This document shows positions 32,699 through 41,538 of a stretch of 64,000 nt of DNA, one piece after another. The stretch spans positions 1 to 64,000 of the forward strand of contig CACYIC010000004.1 in assembly GCA_902774325.1 (NCBI GenBank), in the 5' to 3' direction. Position numbers and translations under genes: made by a program. The first letter of the stretch is position 1. Every line of letters begins with the position of its first letter. This DNA comes from an uncultured Ruminococcus sp. Lineage in GTDB: Bacteria; Bacillota; Clostridia; Oscillospirales; Acutalibacteraceae. Under the pieces are notes generated by a model that worked only from the letters and a program-made list of their open reading frames with translations, had not been told where the DNA came from and made no database searches.

Positions 32699-32853
32699 GC
32701 CGGCGGGCGCTTTTCAGCCTTTGCGCCGGCGGGCGCTCTTTCCGCCTTTGCGCCGGCGGGCGCTCTTTCCGCCTTTGCGCCGATTGGCGCTTTTTCCGCC
32801 TTTGCGCCGATTGGCGCTTTTTCCGCCTTTGCGCCGATTGGCGCTTTTTCCGC
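32699..32853 (+). repeat. 27-nt tandem hairpin array
   Basis: Five complete 27-nt units (32719-32745, 32746-32772, 32773-32799, 32800-32826, 32827-32853) follow a degenerate partial copy. Each contains GCGCC-nnnn-GGCGC followed by a pyrimidine-rich TTTCCGCC. The loop is GGCG in the first two units and GATT in the last three while the stem stays constant. Both strands stay open because 27 is a multiple of 3; I see no sign of coding. Confidence 0.9.
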
Positions 32854-32921
32854 CTTTTGAAAACGCAGAATAGACCGCAAACTTTCTTCAACGGCGGGTC
32901 AGAAGTTGTTCTGTGCGCTGC
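32831..32921 (+). repeat. Dispersed intergenic repeat, copy next to the array
   Basis: The last array unit continues into GAATAGACCGCAAACTTTCT, then TCAACGGCGGGTCAGAAG and TTCTGTGCGCTGCC. This layout matches the copies at 46381-46475 and 46487-46567. The tandem array is thus an expansion of the palindromic head of this family. Confidence 0.75.
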
Positions 32922-33010
32922 CATTTCAAAATGAATCTCTCATAAACGGAACCCTGAAATTCGATAGCATATAATAAATCGCTCATAAACTGAACCCAGA
33001 AATTAATATC

Positions 33011-33057
33011 AAAAAAAGAGCCGACTCAAGGTCCGTTTGGACAACGAGTCGGCTCTT
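33011..33057 (-). terminator. Terminator after rplL
   Basis: AAGAGCCGACTC (33016-33027) pairs perfectly with GAGTCGGCTCTT (33046-33057). On the minus strand it is followed by T7 (33011-33017). It ends the ribosomal protein operon directly after rplL. Confidence 0.88.
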
Positions 33058-33097
33058 GTGAACAAAAATTATCGGGGTTGATTTCGGAAAACCGAAA

Positions 33098-33475
33098 TTA
33101 CTTAAGCTCAACCTCAGCGCCTGCAGCCTCAAGCTTCTCCTTGATAGCCTCTGCGTCTTCCTTGGAAGCCTGCTCCTTAACGGGCTTGGGAGCGCCGTCA
33201 ACGAGAGCCTTAGCCTCTTTAAGTCCGAGACCGGTGATCTCACGAACAACCTTGATAACGCCGATCTTCTGAGCGCCTGCGCTCTTGAGGATTACGTCAA
33301 ACTCGGTCTGCTCAGCCTCGGCAGCAGCGCCGCCGTCAGCGGGACCTGCAACCGCAACAGCGGCAGCAGCGGATACGCCAAATTCATCCTCTACAGCGTG
33401 AACAAGCTCGGAGAGCTCGAGAACTGTGAGGCCTTTTAATTCTTCGATAATAGCAGTGATTTTCTCTGAAGCCAT
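33098..33475 (-). CDS. rplL: 50S ribosomal protein L7/L12
   Basis: A 125-aa stalk protein. The N-terminal dimerisation helices ([20 protein letters not shown]), an Ala/Gly-rich hinge and the C-terminal factor-binding domain ([20 protein letters not shown]) are all complete. It binds L10 in multiple copies and recruits translation GTPases. It is last in the rplK-A-J-L run: a terminator follows and no rpoB is found downstream. Confidence 0.97.
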   Translation of the reverse strand: MASEKITAIIEELKGLTVLELSELVHAVEDEFGVSAAAAVAVAGPADGGAAAEAEQTEFDVILKSAGAQKIGVIKVVREITGLGLKEAKALVDGAPKPVKEQASKEDAEAIKEKLEAAGAEVELK

Positions 33476-33514
33476 TTTAATTTACCTCCGTGTAATTAAG
33501 TTGATATTTAATAA

Positions 33515-34096
33515 TTATTCAGCCGCGGGAGCTTCCTCTGCGGGAGCTTCCTCTGCGGGAGCCTCGGCAGCCGCCTTGTTAAGGCAAGCCTCTACGCCGC
33601 CCTCGTCAACGATAGCCTGCATTGCGCGGGCAAACGCGGCGATGGGAGCCTGGAACGCGCCGAGCACGTTCGCGAGAAGTACTTCTCTGGTGGGCAGCTT
33701 TGAAAGGGCAATGATGGTGTCCATATCAATTACCGCGCCGTCAAGATAACCTGACTTTACCTTGAAGTTGTCGTGATTCTTCGCGTAGCCGCAAAGGATC
33801 CTGGCTGCGGCAGCATACTCGCTGTCGCTTGTCGCAAGAGCAGTCGTGCCCTCGAGTACGGGCTTGATATCCTCAAGACCGGCATCCTCGCAGGCGCGTG
33901 AAAGCAGGGTGTTCTTAACAACGGTGTACTTGACGTTGTTCTCACGAAGCTCCTTTCTGAGCTTGGTGTCGTCCTCCGTGTTGATACCCTCGTAGCTGAC
34001 TACAAGACCTGTGATGGAGCTTTTAAGTCTTTCGGAAAGCTCTGCAACGATTGCTTTCTTTTGCTCTAAAACACTTTGACTTGGCAAAAGTTTCAC
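33515..34096 (-). CDS. rplJ: 50S ribosomal protein L10
   Basis: A 193-aa protein with the typical N-terminus (LEQKKAIVAELSERLKSS) and C-terminal L7/L12-binding helix. An Ala/Glu/Pro tail (repeated EEAPA) extends it beyond the usual 165-175 aa. L10 with L7/L12 represses its own operon by binding the leader at 34097-34290. rplL starts 39 bp downstream. Confidence 0.96.
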   Translation of the reverse strand: MKLLPSQSVLEQKKAIVAELSERLKSSITGLVVSYEGINTEDDTKLRKELRENNVKYTVVKNTLLSRACEDAGLEDIKPVLEGTTALATSDSEYAAAARILCGYAKNHDNFKVKSGYLDGAVIDMDTIIALSKLPTREVLLANVLGAFQAPIAAFARAMQAIVDEGGVEACLNKAAAEAPAEEAPAEEAPAAE

Positions 34097-34290
34097 CTCC
34101 GATAGTTTTATGTATCGCGGTTCAATGGAAAACGCCGTCCGACGGTGTTCCTCGGACGGCGCAGAAATACAAAGTAATTTTGCATCTTCCTCGGCAGGCG
34201 TTTTGTAAACTTACGCTTTCGCACCTGCTGTCTTTAGAACAGCGAAAATTTTATCAATTCGCCCTGCGGGGTTGGGCGGATCAACCAAAG
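34097..34290 (-). ncRNA. Ribosomal protein L10 leader
   Basis: The 208-bp gap between rplA and rplJ holds strong hairpins, notably CGCCGTCCGA (34134-34143 region) pairing with TCGGACGGCG just before the rplJ start, and GGCAGG/CCTGC-type elements further upstream. Position and layout fit the autoregulatory L10 leader known from Firmicutes. I did not fit it to a covariance model. Confidence 0.6.
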
Positions 34291-34304
34291 AATTGTTTGT
34301 CGGA

Positions 34305-35000
34305 TCAGACGCCGAATCTCGCGTTGTTGATCCTTACGCTCGGACCCATTGTCGAAGCAACGGCAACTGAGCGGATATACTGACCCTTGGCGGCGGCGGG
34401 CTTAGCCTTGATGATAGCATCCATGAGAGTGTTGAGGTTCTCGGAGAGCTTGTCAACGCCGAAGCTTACCTTGCCGATGGGGCAGTGGATGATGTTTGTT
34501 TTGTCAAGACGGTATTCGATCTTACCTGCCTTGGCTTCCTTGATCGCTCTCGCGATGTCGGGAGTAACGGTACCCGCCTTGGGGTTAGGCATAAGACCGC
34601 GGGGACCGAGGATACGTCCGAGACGACCTACAAGACCCATGCAGTCGGGTGTGGTGATGAGAACGTCGAAGTCCATCCAGTTTTCCTGCTGGATCTTCTG
34701 AGTCATGTCCTCTGCGCCGACATAGTCCGCGCCCGCTTCTCTGGCAAGCTCCTCGTTGGGACCCTTGCAGATAGCGAGAACTCTTACGTTCTTACCTGTA
34801 CCGTTGGGAAGCACGACCGCGCCTCTGACCTGCTGGTCAGCGTGACGGCCGTCTACGCCGAGCTTTATGTGAAGCTCAACGGTTTCGTCAAACTTGGCGA
34901 CCGCGGTCTTGATGACTGTATCGAGCGCCTCGTCTGTTTCATATAATTTGGTTCTGTCAACGAGCTTAGCGGCGTCAACATATTTCTTACCGTGTTTCAT
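34305..35000 (-). CDS. rplA: 50S ribosomal protein L1
   Basis: A 231-aa protein with the L1 pattern ([70 protein letters not shown]). It forms the L1 stalk of the 50S subunit and usually regulates the rplK-rplA transcript. It lies 55 bp after rplK. Confidence 0.97.
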   Translation of the reverse strand: MKHGKKYVDAAKLVDRTKLYETDEALDTVIKTAVAKFDETVELHIKLGVDGRHADQQVRGAVVLPNGTGKNVRVLAICKGPNEELAREAGADYVGAEDMTQKIQQENWMDFDVLITTPDCMGLVGRLGRILGPRGLMPNPKAGTVTPDIARAIKEAKAGKIEYRLDKTNIIHCPIGKVSFGVDKLSENLNTLMDAIIKAKPAAAKGQYIRSVAVASTMGPSVRINNARFGV

Positions 35001-35055
35001 CAGTTTTCCTCCATAATTAGGTGGTCAAGCGGAAAGATCCTCCCACCCGGATTAA

Positions 35056-35481
35056 TTAATCAACTACTGTAATGCCCATGCTTCTGGCAGTACCCGCAAC
35101 CATGCTGATCGCCGCTTCAAGCGAGCCGGCGTTGAGGTCGGGCATTTTCTGCTCGGCGATCTTCGCAAGCTGCTCACGGGTGATCTTGGCGACCTTCGTC
35201 TTGTTGGGCACGCCTGAACCGCTCTCGATGCCGCAGGCCTTCTTGAGAAGAACAGCCGCGGGCGGGGTCTTTGTGATAAATGTGAATGAACGGTCAGAGT
35301 AAACCGTGATTACAACAGGGATGATAAGACCGATGTCATTCTTGGTGCGCTCGTTGAAATCCTTTGTGAACGCGACAATGTTAACGCCGTGCTGACCGAG
35401 TGCCGGACCAACGGGCGGAGCCGGAGTAGCCTTTCCGGCAGGAATCTGCAGCTTGATTAAGCCTACAACCTTTTGAGCCAT
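35056..35481 (-). CDS. rplK: 50S ribosomal protein L11
   Basis: A 141-aa protein of exactly the usual length. The N-terminal domain carries the [20 protein letters not shown] loop that binds thiostrepton-class antibiotics; the C-terminal rRNA-binding domain ends [10 protein letters not shown]. It is part of the GTPase-associated centre. The 110-bp gap to nusG contains short hairpins that may belong to L1-mediated control. Confidence 0.97.
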   Translation of the reverse strand: MAQKVVGLIKLQIPAGKATPAPPVGPALGQHGVNIVAFTKDFNERTKNDIGLIIPVVITVYSDRSFTFITKTPPAAVLLKKACGIESGSGVPNKTKVAKITREQLAKIAEQKMPDLNAGSLEAAISMVAGTARSMGITVVD

Positions 35482-35591
35482 TGTGTTTGCACCTCCAAAA
35501 TTCGTGGTAAATGGCGGAATTCCGCCGCACGGAATTTCCTCCCACCGGGAACCTGAGGTCCCCTTGAAAGCCTTTTGGCTTTATTACCTGT

Positions 35592-36119
35592 TTATTCTTC
35601 TATTGCTTCTGCCTGAGCCAGCTCAAGCTCGACAGGAGTTTCGCGTCCGAACATCGAAACGATGACGCGGACGTAGTTTTTGTCGGTATCAAGCTCATCT
35701 ACAACACCGACGAAGTCCTCAAGCGGACCGTCAATGATTCTCACCGAATCACCGACCGAGTATGAAACCTTGACAACTCTCTGCTCCACACCCATTCTGT
35801 AAACCTCGGCCTCGGTAAGGGGCACAGGCTTGGAGCCCGGTCCCACAAAGCCTGTACAGCCGCGGATATTGCGCACGACGTACCAGGTTTCGTCTGTGTA
35901 CACCATCTTCACAAAAACATATCCGGGATAGATCTTCTGCTCGACCTCTTTTACCTTGTCGCCCACGGTCTCAGTTACGATCTCGGTGGGGACCTTTACG
36001 TCGATTATCATATCCTGAAGATTGCGGTTCTCAGCCGTTGTCAGCAGATCTCCCGCCACCTTGTTTTCATAACCCGAATAAGTATGGATGACATACCATT
36101 TTGCTTCATAATCAGGCAT
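35592..36119 (-). CDS. nusG: Transcription termination/antitermination factor NusG
   Basis: A 175-aa protein with the NGN domain (AKWYVIHTYSGYENKVAGDL, RKIYPGYVFVKM-like segment) and C-terminal KOW motif (VGDSVRIIDGPLEDFVGVV). It binds RNA polymerase and affects pausing, termination and coupling. Gene order secE-nusG-rplK is the universal bacterial one. Confidence 0.96.
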   Translation of the reverse strand: MPDYEAKWYVIHTYSGYENKVAGDLLTTAENRNLQDMIIDVKVPTEIVTETVGDKVKEVEQKIYPGYVFVKMVYTDETWYVVRNIRGCTGFVGPGSKPVPLTEAEVYRMGVEQRVVKVSYSVGDSVRIIDGPLEDFVGVVDELDTDKNYVRVIVSMFGRETPVELELAQAEAIEE

Positions 36120-36160
36120 TAAAACTCTCTTCCCTTCGTAAGATTGTCATAACGCGCCGA

Positions 36161-36442
36161 TCATACGGAGCTGCCTGTTCCCATGATCAAGCCGAGCAGG
36201 GCGTAAAGTCCCTGATCAAGTCCGAAAATGAGCAGACCCATGACCACGATAACGGCGATGACTATGCCGAAATTCTTTGTGGTCTGTGCGGGCGAGGGCC
36301 AAGTGATCTTCTTGAGCTCACCCTTGCAGGCAAGAAGGTACTTCCAAAGTCTTACAAAGACGTTAGGCTTCTTGTTCTTGGCTGCCTTTTTGGCAAGAGC
36401 CTTTTTATCGGCTGCCTTTTTCTCAGCTTTCGCTTCAGCCAT
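36161..36442 (-). CDS. secE: Preprotein translocase subunit SecE
   Basis: A 93-aa protein. It has a Lys/Ala-rich N-terminal extension, the conserved amphipathic helix (FVRLWKYLLACKGELKKITW) and one C-terminal membrane segment (NFGIVIAVIVVMGLLIFGL). SecE clamps SecY in the Sec translocon. GGAGG lies 6 nt before ATG 36442. Confidence 0.94.
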   Translation of the reverse strand: MAEAKAEKKAADKKALAKKAAKNKKPNVFVRLWKYLLACKGELKKITWPSPAQTTKNFGIVIAVIVVMGLLIFGLDQGLYALLGLIMGTGSSV

Positions 36443-36453
36443 GACGTACCTCC

Positions 36454-36603
36454 TTATTTTGTTTCCTTGTGAAGAGTGTGTTTCTTACAGAAGCGGCAGT
36501 ACTTGTTCATCTGAAGTCTGTCGGGACTGTTCTTCTTGTTCTTCATTGTGTTGTAGTTTCGCTGTTTGCACTCTGTGCAGGCCAATGTGATTTTAACTCT
36601 CAT
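36454..36603 (-). CDS. rpmG: 50S ribosomal protein L33
   Basis: A 49-aa protein reading [19 protein letters not shown] and ending KHTLHKETK. It has the CxxC...CxxC zinc-binding form (CTEC and CRFC). GGGAGGTG precedes ATG 36603. It lies 11 bp upstream of secE, the standard Firmicutes order rpmG-secE-nusG. No tRNA-Trp is found between them. Confidence 0.95.
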   Translation of the reverse strand: MRVKITLACTECKQRNYNTMKNKKNSPDRLQMNKYCRFCKKHTLHKETK

Positions 36604-36673
36604 AACGGCACCTCCCGGTTATTTCGGAATATTTTTAGCCTCCCTCAGCGGGGCACAATGCCGTTATTCTTTC

Positions 36674-37468
36674 CTATTGCTGCTCTCTGAGGGTCGAGAA
36701 TCTTGAAACCGTCCTTTTCTTGGGCTTTTCGGGCTTTACCGTCTTGCCCTTGTACTTGCGCGCCTCCTTAGCGGCGGGAGCGAGATCCTCGTTGAAGAAC
36801 TCGGCGAGAGTGAAATACTGCTCGTCCTCGAGGGAATTGAGCAGAACGATCGTGATTATAGAGCGGGTGTCCACGTCGCCGTTGGCGTACTGGAGATTGA
36901 ATACGCCCGCGAGCTTTTCAGCCTCCTTGCGGCTGCAGCTCTTAAGATAATCGGCGAGCTTGGGCGCGATATGATCCCTGGCGAAGGTCGCGCCGCGGAA
37001 GGGATAGTAGCAGTCCTCCTCCTCCCTGATCTCGTCCTTGAGCTCGGGGAAATATGCCACAAAGCGCTTCGCGAGGAATTTTGGGTCGGCGTTGCCGTCG
37101 TCGCCCTTTTTCTTTTTCTGCTTCACCTGCTTGGCGCGCTTGATCGCCGCGGTGCCCGATACGCCCTCAATAAAGTCCGAGGCAATGCTCTCGGCGTCCT
37201 TCTGGGTAGCCTCGGCGTCGTCATAGAGCCAGGTAGCGAGGGTTTTCCACTCGTTGTCGGGACCTTCGTCGGTCATCGAGCAGGAGCGCAGCACCATCTG
37301 CTGCTTTTCGGTGATATAAACCACCGAATACGCCACGTTATCGCTCGTGAAGAGAGCTACGGGATCGCCGCCCTCCTCGGTTGAAACCTTCTGGCGGGTG
37401 AAGCCGTTTTTAGTGAGCTCCTCGCCGACCTTGCCTGCTATTAATTCAAATGCCTTTTTGTATTCCAC
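36674..37468 (-). CDS. Conserved hypothetical protein
   Basis: A 264-aa soluble protein with no recognised domain. It starts at GTG 37468 with GGAAG upstream; the ATG at 37470 is out of frame. Two segments stand out: the N-terminal beta-rich part (VAYSVVYITEKQQMVLRSCS) and a Lys-rich linker around residue 120 followed by a helical half with YYPFRGATFARDHIAPKLAD. It has a good promoter and ends 70 bp before rpmG without a clear terminator, so ribosomal-operon transcription may begin here. Function unknown. Confidence 0.7.
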   Translation of the reverse strand: MEYKKAFELIAGKVGEELTKNGFTRQKVSTEEGGDPVALFTSDNVAYSVVYITEKQQMVLRSCSMTDEGPDNEWKTLATWLYDDAEATQKDAESIASDFIEGVSGTAAIKRAKQVKQKKKKGDDGNADPKFLAKRFVAYFPELKDEIREEEDCYYPFRGATFARDHIAPKLADYLKSCSRKEAEKLAGVFNLQYANGDVDTRSIITIVLLNSLEDEQYFTLAEFFNEDLAPAAKEARKYKGKTVKPEKPKKRTVSRFSTLREQQ

Positions 37469-37500
37469 ATCTATCTTCCTTTCGGACTGTATTCCATATC

Positions 37501-37529
37501 ATTATAATATACTCTTTGAAAATTTGCAA
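37501..37529 (-). promoter_or_regulatory. Promoter upstream of 36674-37468 and perhaps the rpmG operon
   Basis: On the minus strand TTGCAA (37524-37529), a 17-nt spacer and TATAAT (37501-37506). Confidence 0.7.
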
Positions 37530-37616
37530 GTTTTATTTTCCGGGACGGCGCTTCCCGCCCTGCTTTAAACAATTTTAAACCGACAACTAACCAATCGAAA
37601 ACAGACAATTATTCAT

Positions 37617-37645
37617 TTGACACCGCCGCCGTATTGTGGTATTAT
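37617..37645 (+). promoter_or_regulatory. murI promoter
   Basis: TTGACA (37617-37622), a 17-nt spacer and TATTAT (37640-37645), 41 nt before the ATG. Confidence 0.78.
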
Positions 37646-37686
37646 TATATACTGTATAACTCAGTTATTGAAAAAGAGGTTTTTCT

Positions 37687-38505
37687 ATGTCATCGAAAAA
37701 CGCTATAGGCGTATTTGACTCGGGCTTGGGCGGACTCAGCGCCGTCAGGGAATTCCTGCGCGTCCTGCCCAACGAGAAAATCATTTATTTCGGCGACACG
37801 GGCAGAGTGCCCTACGGCACCCGCAGCCGCGAAACCATCAACAAGTACGCGCTCCAGGACGCACGCTTTCTGCTTGACAAAAACGTTAAGATGGTCGTCG
37901 CCGCCTGCGGAACCGTAAGCTCCGTCGCCGGGAACGCGCTTGAGGAAGCGCTGTCTGTACCCTATACGGGCGTGGTGAATCCCACCTGCTACACCGCGGC
38001 GAGGGTCACGAAAAACGGCAGAATCGGCGTGATCGGCACCTCGGCGACCGTAAACAGCCACAGCTACAAGCTCAGGCTGCAGAAGCTGGATCCCGCGCTC
38101 GAGGTTTTTGAGCAGGCTTGTCCGCTCTTTGTTTCTCTTGTTGAGAACGGTATCATACACCGCGACGACCAGATCGTGCGCCTCGTTGTGCGCAGATATC
38201 TCGCGGAGCTAAAGGAAAACGGCGTCGATACCCTTATCCTCGGCTGCACCCATTTCCCGCTGCTCTCGGAGGCTGTTTCGGACTTCATGGGCGAGGGCGC
38301 GACGCTGATCGACTCCGGACGCGAAACCGCGCTATACGCGCAGAAGGTGCTCGGGGAGCAGGGCTTGCTCACTGAGGATACCGAAATAAAAACTCCCGAG
38401 TTTTTCGTCAGCGATACCCCCGAGGGTTTTAAAAGCGTCGCGGGGCTCTTTCTCGGCAGGGATATGGAGCACGCCGTCACGCAGATCGATATTGAACAGT
38501 ATTGA
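37687..38505 (+). CDS. murI: Glutamate racemase
   Basis: A 272-aa enzyme giving D-glutamate for peptidoglycan. The two catalytic cysteines are in AACGTVSSVAGN and ILGCTHFPLL, and the N-terminal IGVFDSGLGGLSAVRE motif is clear. It heads a short run with the DUF1934 gene, which starts 7 nt after the murI stop, and argS. Confidence 0.95.
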   Translation: MSSKNAIGVFDSGLGGLSAVREFLRVLPNEKIIYFGDTGRVPYGTRSRETINKYALQDARFLLDKNVKMVVAACGTVSSVAGNALEEALSVPYTGVVNPTCYTAARVTKNGRIGVIGTSATVNSHSYKLRLQKLDPALEVFEQACPLFVSLVENGIIHRDDQIVRLVVRRYLAELKENGVDTLILGCTHFPLLSEAVSDFMGEGATLIDSGRETALYAQKVLGEQGLLTEDTEIKTPEFFVSDTPEGFKSVAGLFLGRDMEHAVTQIDIEQY

Positions 38506-38512
38506 GGAAGCT

Positions 38513-38935
38513 ATGGATAATAACTACCGTATCACAATAATCGGCGAGCAGGAGGTCGACGGCTCCTCCGACAAGGTCGAGGTCATCACAGAGGGAAACT
38601 ACAAAAAGGGCACGGATCATTATTATATCGGCTACAAGGAATACGACGCCGACGATCCGAACCTTTTCTATGACAATCTGATAAAGGTGGAGGAAAAGCT
38701 GGTGACGATCAGGCGAAAGGGCGAGATCTTCTCGCAGCTTATGCTTGAGAAGAACCGCAGGCACCAGTGCCTGTACCAGACGCCGATGGGAGATCTCATG
38801 ATCGGGGTATTCACCAAAACCCTTGACAACCGTCTCGGCGAGCACGGCGGCACGCTGGAGGTCAGCTATACCCTCGACTTCAACGGCGACCTCGCGAGCG
38901 AGAACAGGTTTTTTATTAAGGTGGAAGAAAAATAA
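38513..38935 (+). CDS. DUF1934 (YwiB-like) beta-barrel protein
   Basis: A 140-aa protein. GAGGA lies 4 nt before ATG 38513, which is preferred over an in-frame TTG at 38492 inside murI. The pattern (YRITIIGEQEVDG, YYIGYKEYD, RHQCLYQTPMGDLMIGVFT, LEVSYTLDFNGDLASEN) matches the calycin-like YwiB family, commonly found directly upstream of argS in Firmicutes. Its molecular role is not known. Confidence 0.8.
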   Translation: MDNNYRITIIGEQEVDGSSDKVEVITEGNYKKGTDHYYIGYKEYDADDPNLFYDNLIKVEEKLVTIRRKGEIFSQLMLEKNRRHQCLYQTPMGDLMIGVFTKTLDNRLGEHGGTLEVSYTLDFNGDLASENRFFIKVEEK

Positions 38936-38983
38936 AGCTGTTTTCCTAAACTGACGGAAAACAGTCAAGGAGTGTATTATTTT

Positions 38984-40720
38984 ATGGATATGTACAACCT
39001 CGCGGCGGCGCAGCTCAGGGAAATCGTCACAGCGGCGATCAAAGCCGCCGCGGATAAGGGCGAGCTGCCTCAGGCTCAGCTTCCGGACTTCATCATCGAA
39101 ACTCCCGCCGACGTTTCTCACGGCGACTTTGCCACAAACGCGGCTATGGCTGGAGCAAGGGTATTCCGTATGCCGCCCTTCAAGATCGCCAAGGCAATCA
39201 CCGACAATATTGAGCTGACCGATACTCTCTTTGCCCGCGTCGAAACCGCGGGTCCGGGCTTCATCAACTTTTTCCTCGGCGCGGGCTTTTATTCAGGCGT
39301 GATAGAGGATATCATAAAGAATCCCGAAAGCTGCGGCTCCTCGGATTACGGCAGGGGCGAGAGGGTGATGGTCGAATTTGTTTCGGCAAACCCCACCGGT
39401 CCCATGCACATGGGGAACGCGCGCGGCGGCGCTCTGGGCGACTGCCTCGCGGCGGTGCTCGACAAGGCTGGCTACAACGCCTACAGAGAGTTTTATGTGA
39501 ACGACGCCGGCAATCAGATCGAAAAATTTGCGAATTCGCTTGAGGCACGCTATTTGCAGATCTACAGAGGCGACGAAATAGAATTCCCCGAGGACGGCTA
39601 TCAGGGCACGGACATCACCGAGCTGGCAAGGGAATATTCCGAGCAAAACGGCGACGCTCTGCTTGAAAAAAGCCCCGAGGAGCGCAAAAGGGCGCTCGTC
39701 GACTTCGCTCTGCCCAAGAATATCGCGAGAATGCAGGCTGATATGGCGGCTTACAGGATCAAATATGACAAGTGGTTCTTTGAAAGCACGCTCCACGAGA
39801 GCGGCGAGGTGAAGGCAGTCGTGGATCTGCTCACGGAAAAGGGTCTTACTTATGAGCAGGACGGCGCGATCTGGTACAAAAACAAAGAGGTGCTCACCGA
39901 AAAGCTCCTGAAGCAGGGAAAAACTCAGGAATACATCGACAACCTTGAGCTCAAGGACGACGTGCTTATCCGTCAGAACGGTAATCCGACCTACTTTGCC
40001 GCGGATATCGCCTATCACAAGAACAAGTTTGACCGCGGCTTCACCACCCTGATAGATATCTGGGGCGCCGATCACCACGGTCACGTCATGCGCATGAAGG
40101 GCGCCATGGACGCTATCGGCTATGACGGCGACAGGCTGAACGTGGTGCTGATGCAGCTCGTTAAGCTGGTGCGCAACGGCGAGCTTGTAAAGATGAGCAA
40201 GCGCACGGGAAAAGCCATCCAGCTCCACGATCTGCTCGAGGAGGTTCCCGTAGACAGCGCGCGCTTCCTCTTCAACACCAGAGAGGCAAACACCCAGATG
40301 GACTTCGACCTCGACCTCGCGGTGGCTCAGGACAACCAGAATCCCGTTTACTATGTTCAGTACGCGCACGCGCGTATTTGCAGCATCTTCCGCGCGCTTG
40401 AAAAGGACGGTATCACCTTGCGCAAGTGCTCCTCCGAGGAGCTTGCTCTGCTGACCGCTCCCGAGGAAAAGGAGCTCATCTCCTACCTCGCGCTCTATAC
40501 AAACGAGATAATAAGCGCCGCCAAGGATTACGACCCCACCAAAATCACCCGCTATGTCACCAAGCTCGCGACACTTTTCCACAAGTTCTACAACGCCTGC
40601 AGGGTAAAGGGTGACGACGAGGCGCTTACGCAGGCGAGGCTCGCGCTTTGCGAGAGCGTGAGAACCGTTATCAAAAACGTCCTCACCATGTTCAATATCA
40701 GCTGTCCCGACAGCATGTAA
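38984..40720 (+). CDS. argS: Arginyl-tRNA synthetase
   Basis: A 578-aa class I synthetase. The HIGH-type motif appears in NPTGPMHMGNARGGALGD and the KMSKS-type motif in VKMSKRTGKAI. An N-terminal additional domain binds the tRNA D-loop. AAGGAG (38967-38972) supports ATG 38984 rather than the in-frame ATG 38972. No T-box-like leader is visible in the 48-bp gap, so it is probably read from the murI promoter. Confidence 0.96.
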   Translation: MDMYNLAAAQLREIVTAAIKAAADKGELPQAQLPDFIIETPADVSHGDFATNAAMAGARVFRMPPFKIAKAITDNIELTDTLFARVETAGPGFINFFLGAGFYSGVIEDIIKNPESCGSSDYGRGERVMVEFVSANPTGPMHMGNARGGALGDCLAAVLDKAGYNAYREFYVNDAGNQIEKFANSLEARYLQIYRGDEIEFPEDGYQGTDITELAREYSEQNGDALLEKSPEERKRALVDFALPKNIARMQADMAAYRIKYDKWFFESTLHESGEVKAVVDLLTEKGLTYEQDGAIWYKNKEVLTEKLLKQGKTQEYIDNLELKDDVLIRQNGNPTYFAADIAYHKNKFDRGFTTLIDIWGADHHGHVMRMKGAMDAIGYDGDRLNVVLMQLVKLVRNGELVKMSKRTGKAIQLHDLLEEVPVDSARFLFNTREANTQMDFDLDLAVAQDNQNPVYYVQYAHARICSIFRALEKDGITLRKCSSEELALLTAPEEKELISYLALYTNEIISAAKDYDPTKITRYVTKLATLFHKFYNACRVKGDDEALTQARLALCESVRTVIKNVLTMFNISCPDSM

Positions 40721-40795
40721 TTCCGTTATCCTCGCGTGCGGAAAACTCTTTCGCGGCGCGATACGATAAAAAAATTTTAAAAAGGAGAATTGAAA

Positions 40796-41479
40796 ATGAC
40801 ATTTCCAAACGCAGCAAACGGTGTAAAGAAGCTCTTTACAGCCGAAATCCTGACGATCGTCGCCATTGTGTCGGTGATCGTCACCGCAATCCTGGCAGTG
40901 ACTACTTATGCAGCGGGCACTGTCGCCACTCAGAGCGAATCGCTCGGCGCGGCAGGCATCGCCTTAGGCTCACTGATCGGCATGTTCGTGACAGGCGGAG
41001 CCTTCGTTGTTCTGGCGATTGTGGCAACCATCCTCAATCTTGTGGGACTGATTAAGGCGACCAAGGATGACGACGCCTTCAAGATCGCGCTCTTCTCGAC
41101 CGTTGTGAGCTTTTGCCTCATTATTGTCGGCGGAATTTTCAGCATGAACAAGATGGCAATGGCTTACAGTATGACAGAAAGCCTTGGCTCGATCGCCAGC
41201 CTCTTTGTGACCATCTACACGATTCAGGGCATCCGCAATCTCGCCGTTAAGCTCGAGGACTACGACATGGATCACAAGGGCAACAACATCCTCAAGGTTA
41301 TGCTCGTGGTTATCGTGCTCACCTTCATCGGAAAGCTGACCTCAGCTATCTTCTTCGGAATCGGCGGTCAGATCGTCGGCGGCTGGATCCTGATCGCGGC
41401 ATACGTTCTTTCTATTATCCAGTACCTGCTTTTCCTCAGCTTCCTTTCCAAAGCGAAGAGAATGCTCGCCGACAAATAA
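40796..41479 (+). CDS. Multi-pass membrane protein of unknown function
   Basis: A 227-aa protein with about six hydrophobic segments (for example ILTIVAIVSVIVTAILAVTT, GMFVTGGAFVVLAIVATILN, IALFSTVVSFCLIIVGGIF, VMLVVIVLTFIGKLTSAIFF). GGAG lies 8 nt before ATG 40796; the in-frame TTG 40790 is too close to it. No catalytic or transport motif is recognised. A terminator follows at 41492. Confidence 0.65.
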   Translation: MTFPNAANGVKKLFTAEILTIVAIVSVIVTAILAVTTYAAGTVATQSESLGAAGIALGSLIGMFVTGGAFVVLAIVATILNLVGLIKATKDDDAFKIALFSTVVSFCLIIVGGIFSMNKMAMAYSMTESLGSIASLFVTIYTIQGIRNLAVKLEDYDMDHKGNNILKVMLVVIVLTFIGKLTSAIFFGIGGQIVGGWILIAAYVLSIIQYLLFLSFLSKAKRMLADK

Positions 41480-41491
41480 TCAAAAAGCATC

Positions 41492-41525
41492 GGGCAGTCG
41501 TTTGTTGACGGCTGCCCTTGTTTTA
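41492..41525 (+). terminator. Rho-independent terminator
   Basis: GGGCAGTCG (41492-41500) pairs with CGGCTGCCC (41509-41517), a 9-bp stem with one G-U pair, followed by TTGTTTT. Confidence 0.75.
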
Positions 41526-41538
41526 TCAGGAGTAGAAC

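Noticed and set aside
32676..32924. Open frames on both strands across the 27-nt repeats
   Set aside because: The 27-nt period keeps frames open automatically; no start signals, and hairpin conservation explains the sequence better.
39293..40582. 429-codon open frame on the minus strand
   Set aside because: It is antisense to argS; a composition artefact.
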